In this document: positions 58,628 through 64,000 of the stretch, one piece after another
How positions within the stretch are numbered: position 1 is the first letter of the stretch
Layout of the letters: every line of letters starts with the position of its first letter
Origin: Aurantiacibacter rhizosphaerae
Lineage (GTDB): Bacteria; Pseudomonadota; Alphaproteobacteria; Sphingomonadales; Sphingomonadaceae
Length of the DNA stretch: 64,000 nt
NCBI RefSeq assembly: GCF_009807005.1
Contig: NZ_WUBR01000003.1
Coordinates: 62,001-126,000 of the forward strand
Direction of reading: 5' to 3'
Made by a program: the position numbers and the translations under genes
The notes under the pieces: generated by a model
The model's input: the letters and a program-made list of their open reading frames with translations, nothing else
Database searches by the model: none
Told to the model about the DNA's origin: nothing

Positions 58628-58645
58628 TTTCTGTAATTTCAGAAA
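58628..58645. promoter_or_regulatory. Operator copy 2, palindrome
   Basis: TTTCTGTAATTTCAGAAA again, identical to 57988-58005, 22 bp before the regulator's GTG. On the minus strand TTGACG (58665-58670) lies 19 bp upstream, so the palindrome covers the expected -10 and could block RNA polymerase. Confidence 0.85.
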
Positions 58646-58691
58646 TGCACGATAACGCAGCAGCCGTCAACTCTCGCCCGCCAACACATGG

Positions 58692-59375
58692 TCAGGTGGC
58701 GCGGAAATCTTCTACGATCTTGCCCGCCGCGCCCACTTCCGCTTCGTGGCTTTCCTCCCGCCAGGATTCCGCCAGCGCGGCATCTTCCCATTCGCGCATG
58801 GCCGGCAGCGCCAGCATCCGGTCCACCCAGGCTTGGCCAGCGCCCACATCAAGGGCGAAGGTGCGGATACGGAATACGACGGGCGCGAAGAACGCATCCA
58901 TCGCGGTGAAATCCGGCCCCGCCAGCCACGGCCCGCCAAAGCGATGGAGCCCCATCTCAAACAGTTCCTTCAGCCGCATCACGTCCTTTGCCAGCGCTGT
59001 ATCCATCGGCCCTGTCTGCACGCGCACGCCCACATTCATCGGGCACTGGTTGCGCAGGGCTGAAAAGCCGCCATGCATCTCTGCCACCGCGCTCATGGCG
59101 AAGGCGCTTGCCTCTTCATCCAGCGGCCAGATGCCGTCATGTCGCTGCGCCAGATACATCGTGATGCCGAGCGAATCCCAGATAGTGCGCGCGCCATCGC
59201 GCAGCACGGGCACCTGTCCGGTGGGGGAGAATGCGCGAAATTCGTCCCAGTTCACGGGCTTGGTAAAAGGCTCCACCCGGTCCGTGAAGTGGATGCCGAG
59301 TTCCTTCATCAGCACCCACGGACGCAAAGACCAGCTGGAGTAATTGCGGTTTGCGGTAATCAGTTCATAAGCCAT
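58692..59375 (-). CDS. Glutathione S-transferase
   Basis: The 227-residue protein has a thioredoxin-like N-terminal domain (NRNYSSWSLRPWVLMKELGI, where the serine after SW is the likely glutathione contact) and an all-helical C-terminal domain (about 85-220). PVLRDGARTIWDSLGI is the second glutathione motif. The ATG giving MAYELITA is chosen over one nine codons earlier. It overlaps the next upstream gene by one base. Substrate unknown. Confidence 0.88.
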   Translation of the reverse strand: MAYELITANRNYSSWSLRPWVLMKELGIHFTDRVEPFTKPVNWDEFRAFSPTGQVPVLRDGARTIWDSLGITMYLAQRHDGIWPLDEEASAFAMSAVAEMHGGFSALRNQCPMNVGVRVQTGPMDTALAKDVMRLKELFEMGLHRFGGPWLAGPDFTAMDAFFAPVVFRIRTFALDVGAGQAWVDRMLALPAMREWEDAALAESWREESHEAEVGAAGKIVEDFRAT

Positions 59376-59698
59376 CAGCGATTGTCCTTTGGTTGCTGCC
59401 ACAGCATGGGCGCGGTGCCGATCACGAAGCCCAGGAACAGGCTCTGGAATTGCAGGGCGCGAAACAGGTCAAGCCAATCCGTGCGATAGGCATACCAGCT
59501 GTTCACGCCCACATCGGCCAGCATCACCAGTACACCCAGCACAACGCCCGCGCGCTGGCGCAGTGCCACCAATGCGCCCACGATCACATCGATCGGCAGC
59601 AGCAGCGTCCAGAACCAATTGAGCGCCAGTGGCGCGTAATCATACGGCAGCCAGCCATCGGCCAGCACATCGGCCGTGTGATTGCGGATGCCGATCAC
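59375..59698 (-). CDS. Small membrane protein before the GST gene
   Basis: From GTG 59698 the frame codes 107 residues with three hydrophobic segments (about 27-46, 50-66, 80-98). No family recognised. The frame stays open upstream and encodes GIRLLWVVGFV, a good membrane start, but has no standard start codon there, so the true N-terminus is unclear. It lies between scoB and GST on the same strand. Confidence 0.5.
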   Translation of the reverse strand: MIGIRNHTADVLADGWLPYDYAPLALNWFWTLLLPIDVIVGALVALRQRAGVVLGVLVMLADVGVNSWYAYRTDWLDLFRALQFQSLFLGFVIGTAPMLWQQPKDNR

Positions 59699-59744
59699 GA
59701 AACCGACAACCCACAGCAGGCGAATGCCTGTGACCAGGCGAGGC

Positions 59745-60410
59745 TCAGCTATCGTAATGCGCCGTGGTCTTTGCGGCCACTTCCTCTGCGGTAACGCCGG
59801 GAGCGAGTTCGATCAGCTTGAACGGGCTGTCATGATCGTCCCGCTTGAACACGGCGAGATCGGTGATGATCATGTCGACCACGTTCGTGCCGGTCAGCGG
59901 CAGGGTGCATTCGGGGATGAACTTGGGGTCACTATGCTTGCTGGTGTGTTCCATCACCACGATGATTTTCTTCACGCCGGCGACAAGGTCCATGGCGCCG
60001 CCCATGCCCTTCACCATCTTGCCGGGGATCATCCAGTTGGCGATATCGCCGTTCTGGGCCACTTCCATCGCGCCCAGCACGGTGAGGTCGATATGGCCGC
60101 CGCGGATCATGGAGAAGCTGGTGGCGCTGTCGAAATAGGCGGAATGCGGCAGTTCGCTGATGGTCTGCTTGCCAGCGTTGATCAGGTCGGCGTCCTCCTC
60201 GCCTTCATAGGGGAAGGGGCCGATGCCCAGCATGCCGTTCTCGCTCTGCAGGGTTACCTGCATGCCATCGGGAATGTGGTTCGCCACCAGCGTGGGGATG
60301 CCGATGCCCAGGTTGACGTAATAGCCATCCTGCAATTCATTCGCCGCGCGGGCGGCCATCTGGTTGCGATCCCAACCCTTGGTTTGTGCCTTGGTATCCT
60401 GGCTCATCAT
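59745..60410 (-). CDS. scoB: 3-oxoacid CoA-transferase subunit B
   Basis: The 221-residue beta subunit carries the catalytic glutamate Glu57 in [11 protein letters not shown], typical of succinyl-CoA:3-ketoacid CoA transferases. [11 protein letters not shown] and [11 protein letters not shown] are further family marks. Its ATG overlaps the subunit A stop (ATGA), so the two subunits are made together. The pair activates acetoacetate with succinyl-CoA. Confidence 0.93.
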   Translation of the reverse strand: MMSQDTKAQTKGWDRNQMAARAANELQDGYYVNLGIGIPTLVANHIPDGMQVTLQSENGMLGIGPFPYEGEEDADLINAGKQTISELPHSAYFDSATSFSMIRGGHIDLTVLGAMEVAQNGDIANWMIPGKMVKGMGGAMDLVAGVKKIIVVMEHTSKHSDPKFIPECTLPLTGTNVVDMIITDLAVFKRDDHDSPFKLIELAPGVTAEEVAAKTTAHYDS

Positions 60411-61126
60411 GCGGTCTCCCGTTCGCGAGTCGTGACGAATTCGATTTTCTTGTCGTAAGGCGCGCCCACCACCATGCGGTTCACGAAGACGCCGGGCAGG
60501 TGGATGCAATCAGGGTCCAGCGATCCGGCAGGCACAACTTCTTCAACCTCGACAACGCAGATCTTGCCGCAGGTGGCGGCAGGCTGATTGAAATTGCGTG
60601 CGGTCTTGCGGAACATCAGGTTGCCCGTCTCATCCGCCTTCCATGCCTTTACGATGGAAAGATCGGCAAAGATCCCGCGCTCAAGGATGAAGTCTTCCGG
60701 GCCATCGCCCTTGTCGAAGCTTTTCACTTCCTTGCCCTCTGCCACCTGCGTGCCGACGCCTGTCTTGGTGTAAAAGCCGGGAATGCCCGCGCCGCCTGCG
60801 CGCATGCGTTCTGCCAGAGTGCCTTGCGGGCAGAACTCCACCTCCAGCTCTCCGGAGAGATACTGCCGCTCGAACTCCTTGTTCTCTCCCACATAGCTGG
60901 AGATCATCTTGGCCACCTGCTTGCTGCGCAGGAGCATGCCGATGCCTTCATTGTCGATCCCGGCATTGTTGCTGGCGAAGGTGAGATTCTTCACGCCGCT
61001 GTCCTGAATGGCCTTCAGCAGCCGTTCCGGGATGCCGCACAGGCCAAAGCCTCCGCTGGCGATCAGCATGCCATCATGCAGCACGCCTTCCAGAGCGGCT
61101 TCGGCGGAAGGAAAGAGTTTTTGCAT
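60407..61126 (-). CDS. scoA: 3-oxoacid CoA-transferase subunit A
   Basis: The 239-residue alpha subunit shows the CoA-binding [10 protein letters not shown] near residue 25 and [16 protein letters not shown]. Together with subunit B it forms succinyl-CoA:acetoacetate CoA transferase, used for ketone-body or acetoacetate breakdown. It is the first gene of the operon; a good promoter lies 160 bp upstream. Confidence 0.93.
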   Translation of the reverse strand: MQKLFPSAEAALEGVLHDGMLIASGGFGLCGIPERLLKAIQDSGVKNLTFASNNAGIDNEGIGMLLRSKQVAKMISSYVGENKEFERQYLSGELEVEFCPQGTLAERMRAGGAGIPGFYTKTGVGTQVAEGKEVKSFDKGDGPEDFILERGIFADLSIVKAWKADETGNLMFRKTARNFNQPAATCGKICVVEVEEVVPAGSLDPDCIHLPGVFVNRMVVGAPYDKKIEFVTTRERETA

Positions 61127-61287
61127 CGCGGCGTCCTTGATTGTGGTCGGTGCAGGTCGTGAGCTTGCGCATAATGCGAAGAGGCTAAATTGTCACCAGC
61201 GAAACGAGAAATGCCGCAATGCAGCAAACATGTTTTTCCAAAAGCTGATTCACCATTCAGTTTCTGCACTTCCATCCAAGTGCATGC

Positions 61288-61316
61288 ATTATAAATTACT
61301 GATCCAAAACAGTTAA
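61288..61316 (-). promoter_or_regulatory. Promoter of scoAB
   Basis: On the minus strand TTAACT (61311-61316) and a perfect TATAAT (61288-61293) are 17 bp apart. The leader to the scoA ATG would be about 155 nt. Confidence 0.65.
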
Positions 61317-61323
61317 CCATAGA

Positions 61324-61342
61324 TGTTGCACGTCATGCAACA
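61324..61342. promoter_or_regulatory. Palindromic site upstream of the scoAB promoter
   Basis: TGTTGCA (61324-61330), 5 bp, TGCAACA (61336-61342): a perfect 7-bp dyad. It sits 7 bp upstream of the scoAB -35 box, a position used by activators, and also before the candidate small RNA on the other strand. Confidence 0.6.
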
Positions 61343-61396
61343 CGCGATGAGCTTTTCGCACTTGCGAGATTGGGCGGATCGACGCATATGTCTCCC

Positions 61397-61458
61397 TGCC
61401 TTTCAGGCATCCTCTCCCAAAACTTTTAGGCCCGGTCGGCAACGATCGGGCCTTTTTT
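61397..61458 (+). ncRNA. Candidate small RNA with CU-rich single strand
   Basis: A strong terminator (61429-61458) lies on the plus strand with no plus-strand gene before it for more than 5 kb. Upstream, TTGCGA (61362-61367) and CATATG (61385-61390), 17 bp apart, could start transcription near 61397. The predicted RNA would have a 5-bp hairpin TGCCT-TTC-AGGCA (starting about 61397), an unpaired CCTCTCCC element and the terminator. The CU-rich part could pair with ribosome-binding sites. Alternatively it is a leader of the CDC48 gene 160 bp on. Confidence 0.5.
61429..61458 (+). terminator. Strong rho-independent terminator with GCAA loop
   Basis: A 10-bp stem (61429-61438 with 61443-61452, one G-T pair) capped by a GCAA tetraloop and followed by six T residues. 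The only genes upstream are on the other strand. Confidence 0.88.
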
Positions 61459-61617
61459 CTTTGGTCGAGAATTCTCCCTCGAAACTGTCCTGAAACTGGG
61501 CCGATACTGCACTGGGCCACAGGTTTTTCGGCACGATAATCGGGCCCGCCTGTTTGCAATAGCAGCGGGTGCTTCCTAGCTCCGCTGGATAGAAACTACC
61601 CAAAGGACAGGACAGCA

Positions 61618-63924
61618 ATGGCCGAGGCGGATGCAGCAAAAGTGGAAGATGGCACGGTAAGATTGCAGGTGGCCGCCGCCCGGCAAGAAGAATCGGGCCG
61701 CGGCGTGGTGCGCATGCCGCGCAGCGCGTTTCAGAAGCTGGGCATCACCGAAGGCGATCCCGTAGAGATCGAGGGCAAGCGCGCCACCGTGGCCGTGGCC
61801 GCGCCATCCTATGAGGAGGACGAGGCGCTCGACGTCATTCGGCTGGACGGTTTGCAGCGCGGCAATGCTGAAACCGCATCGGGAGAGCATGTGACCGTGC
61901 GCCGCGCGGAAACAAAGCCGGCCACCCGCGTGGTGTTTGCCCCGTCCCGCCGCGAAATGCGCCTGCATGGGCCGGGGGAAGCGTTGAAGAAGGTGTTCTT
62001 CAAACAGCCGCTGACCGCAGGCGATCTGGTGGCCACGCACGGGCAGCAGCCGGTGCAGAACGTGCCGCCAGAGGTTCGCCGCATGTTCAACGCGCCCGCC
62101 TATGCGCTGACGCAGATCCGCCTGCAGGTGGTGAGCACGGTGCCCAAGGGCTTTGTCCATATCGACGAGAATACCGAAGTTGAATTGCGCGCCGAATTCG
62201 AAGAGCCGCGCGATGCCCGCGGCATGATCAATTACGATGACGTGGGCGGCATGGCAGACACCATCACCGCTCTGCGCGAAATGGTGGAACTGCCGCTGCG
62301 CTATCCGGAGCTGTTTACCCGCCTTGGCGTAGACCCGCCCAAGGGTGTGTTGCTGCATGGCCCGCCCGGCACTGGCAAGACCCGGCTGGCGCAGGCCGTG
62401 GCGAACGAATCGGATGCGCAATTCTTCACCATCAACGGCCCGGAAATCATGGGCAGCGCCTATGGCGAATCGGAAAAACGCCTGCGCGAGGTTTTCGAGG
62501 AAGCCGAGCGCAGCCAGCCCGCCATTGTCTTCATCGACGAGGTCGATTCCATCGCGCCCAAGCGTGAACGCGTGCAGGGCGAGGCGGAGAAACGCCTCGT
62601 CGCCCAGCTCCTCACCCTGATGGACGGGTTGCAGGCGCGCGCGAACCTGGTGGTGATCGCCGCCACCAACCGGCCTGACGCCATTGACGAGGCGCTGCGC
62701 CGTCCCGGCCGTTTCGATCGCGAAATCGTGATCGGTGTGCCTGACGAGGGCGGTCGCCGCGAAATTCTGGCCATTCACACGCGCGGTATGCCGCTGGGTG
62801 AAGGGGTGGATCTGAAGGAACTGTCCCGCGCCACGCACGGATTTGTGGGAGCAGACCTTGCCGCCCTGACGCGGGAGGCCGCGATCGAGGCGGTGCGCCG
62901 CATCATGCCCAAGCTGGATCTGGACGAACGTGAAATTCCGTCTGCCGTGCTGGAAGAGCTGTGCGTGGAAAAGAACGACTTTCGCGAGGCGCTGAAACGC
63001 GTGCAGCCAAGCGCCATGCGCGAAGTGATGGTGCAGGCGCCAACCGTCGGCTGGGACGATATCGGCGGATTGGACGATGCTGCGGAGAAGCTGAAGGAGG
63101 GCGTGGAACTGCCCCTGAAGAACCCGCGCGCGTTTGAACAATTGGGCATACGCCCGGCCAAGGGCTTTCTCCTTTATGGCCCTCCCGGCACCGGCAAAAC
63201 CTTGCTGGCCAAGGCCGTGGCGAAGGAGGCAGAGGCCAACTTCATCTCGATCAAGAGCAGCGATCTCCTGTCCAAATGGTATGGCGAGAGCGAGCAGCAG
63301 ATCGCCAAGATGTTCGCCCGCGCCCGTGCCGTGGCGCCGTGCGTGATCTTCATCGACGAGATCGACAGCCTGGTGCCCGCGCGCGGATCATCCGCGAACG
63401 AGCCGCAGGTGACGGCCCGCGTCGTGAACACCATTCTCGCCGAGATGGACGGGATGGAGGAAATGTCCTCCATCGTGGTGATCGGGGCGACGAACCGGCC
63501 AACGCTGGTAGACCCTGCATTGCTGCGTCCGGGCCGGTTTGACGAATTGGTGTATGTCGGCGCGCCCGATCAGAAGGGGCGTGAGCATATCCTTGGCATC
63601 CACACCTCTGCCATGCCGATGGCGGACGATGTGGACCTTGCAGCGATTGCGAAGGAAACCGAACGCTTCACCGGTGCTGACCTGGAGGATGTGGTGCGCC
63701 GCGCTGGCCTCAACGCCATCCGCCGGGCCAAGGGCTCTCCTGACAAGGTGACCAATCAGGACTTTACTGAGGCGCTGGAAGACAGCCGCGCCACGGTGAC
63801 GGAAAAGATGGAAGCCGAGTACAAGAAGATGAAGGGCGAGCTGAAGAAGCGCGCGATGGAAGTGAACCCCATTGGCTTCATCACCGATGGCATGGTGGAA
63901 AGCACGCGCGAATCGAAACACTGA
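61618..63924 (+). CDS. CDC48/p97-type AAA ATPase
   Basis: The 768-residue protein has the domain order of eukaryotic and archaeal CDC48: an N-terminal double-psi barrel and four-stranded domain (about 10-205, with [17 protein letters not shown]), ATPase D1 with Walker A GPPGTGKT (248-255) and Walker B VFIDEVDS, and ATPase D2 with Walker A at about 521-528 and IFIDEIDS. Both second-region-of-homology arginines ([19 protein letters not shown]) are present. Such unfoldases extract proteins from complexes. It ends in a short charged tail. It is a single gene with its own leader. Confidence 0.93.
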   Translation: MAEADAAKVEDGTVRLQVAAARQEESGRGVVRMPRSAFQKLGITEGDPVEIEGKRATVAVAAPSYEEDEALDVIRLDGLQRGNAETASGEHVTVRRAETKPATRVVFAPSRREMRLHGPGEALKKVFFKQPLTAGDLVATHGQQPVQNVPPEVRRMFNAPAYALTQIRLQVVSTVPKGFVHIDENTEVELRAEFEEPRDARGMINYDDVGGMADTITALREMVELPLRYPELFTRLGVDPPKGVLLHGPPGTGKTRLAQAVANESDAQFFTINGPEIMGSAYGESEKRLREVFEEAERSQPAIVFIDEVDSIAPKRERVQGEAEKRLVAQLLTLMDGLQARANLVVIAATNRPDAIDEALRRPGRFDREIVIGVPDEGGRREILAIHTRGMPLGEGVDLKELSRATHGFVGADLAALTREAAIEAVRRIMPKLDLDEREIPSAVLEELCVEKNDFREALKRVQPSAMREVMVQAPTVGWDDIGGLDDAAEKLKEGVELPLKNPRAFEQLGIRPAKGFLLYGPPGTGKTLLAKAVAKEAEANFISIKSSDLLSKWYGESEQQIAKMFARARAVAPCVIFIDEIDSLVPARGSSANEPQVTARVVNTILAEMDGMEEMSSIVVIGATNRPTLVDPALLRPGRFDELVYVGAPDQKGREHILGIHTSAMPMADDVDLAAIAKETERFTGADLEDVVRRAGLNAIRRAKGSPDKVTNQDFTEALEDSRATVTEKMEAEYKKMKGELKKRAMEVNPIGFITDGMVESTRESKH

Positions 63925-64000
63925 TCTCGTGAGTTTTTGAATCAAGGGGCGGTCGCAGCTGCGGTCGCCCCCGCGCTGTTTAACGCCCGCTATCCATTCC

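Noticed and set aside
63940-63975. Terminator after CDC48
   Set aside because: GGGGCG and CGCCCC can pair around a CGCAGCTGCG core, but there is no T-tract, so it was not listed as a terminator.

Overview
The window is one stretch of a high-GC alphaproteobacterial chromosome, most probably Sphingomonadales and within that the Erythrobacteraceae. The evidence is a divK/ctrA cell-cycle pair, serine palmitoyltransferase with its own acyl carrier protein (sphingolipid synthesis), an alphaproteobacterial single-cysteine DksA, gene-transfer-agent (GTA) type genes, a bacterial CDC48 ATPase and general codon use. Genes are packed with 1-8 bp overlaps; several coupled genes start with TTG or GTG. No rRNA, tRNA, CRISPR array or insertion sequence was seen.

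Layout. 1-4.9 kb: end of an unidentified gene, a P-II protein, an OmpA protein with a 25-proline linker, a membrane hydroxylase, a DUF442-type phosphatase and a glycine-rich double cold-shock protein. 5-9.9 kb: argD-argF-hslO, a secreted DUF3617-like protein, queC and sodC. 10-11.4 kb: a collapsed GTA locus (small terminase intact, large terminase cut at about 150 codons and joined to the end of a DUF2793 gene), with a possible small RNA or leader upstream. 11.5-13.9 kb: DedA-type protein, arsC and an aquaporin, osmC. 13.9-15.4 kb: spt-acp. 15.7-19.7 kb: divK, divergent from DUF3572-HAD-RidA-GDPD-GNAT, then a Sel1 protein. 20-25.6 kb: dksA, PilZ protein, an orphan peptide-binding lipoprotein, DUF4112, kynA-kynU. 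25.7-33.7 kb: HNH nuclease, gluQ, a twin-TM protein, a cobalamin adenosyltransferase, a hydrophilic stress-type protein, mutS, malic enzyme. 33.9-41.3 kb: porin-like barrel, trmB, an MscS channel, an S41 protease, ctrA, and a processive glycosyltransferase coupled to an outer-membrane barrel. 41.5-46.3 kb: rpoN, lptB, a second MscS channel with a BON domain. 46.4-55.6 kb: ppa, hisS-prfA-prmC, DUF4167, lnt, metK, DUF418. 55.5-61.1 kb: MFS transporter, a MarR/GbsR-type regulator with two membrane genes and two identical operators, GST, and a 3-oxoacid CoA-transferase. 61.4-63.9 kb: a candidate small RNA and CDC48.

Most of this is housekeeping. The accessory or unusual content is the GTA remnant, the ars pair, the polysaccharide-type glycosyltransferase/barrel pair, the MarR/GbsR regulon and several intergenic signals: two candidate small RNAs, a match to the alphaproteobacterial general-stress (EcfG) promoter, short tandem repeats and operator-like palindromes. 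Assignments rest on reading the translated sequence and recalled family motifs; no database search was run.
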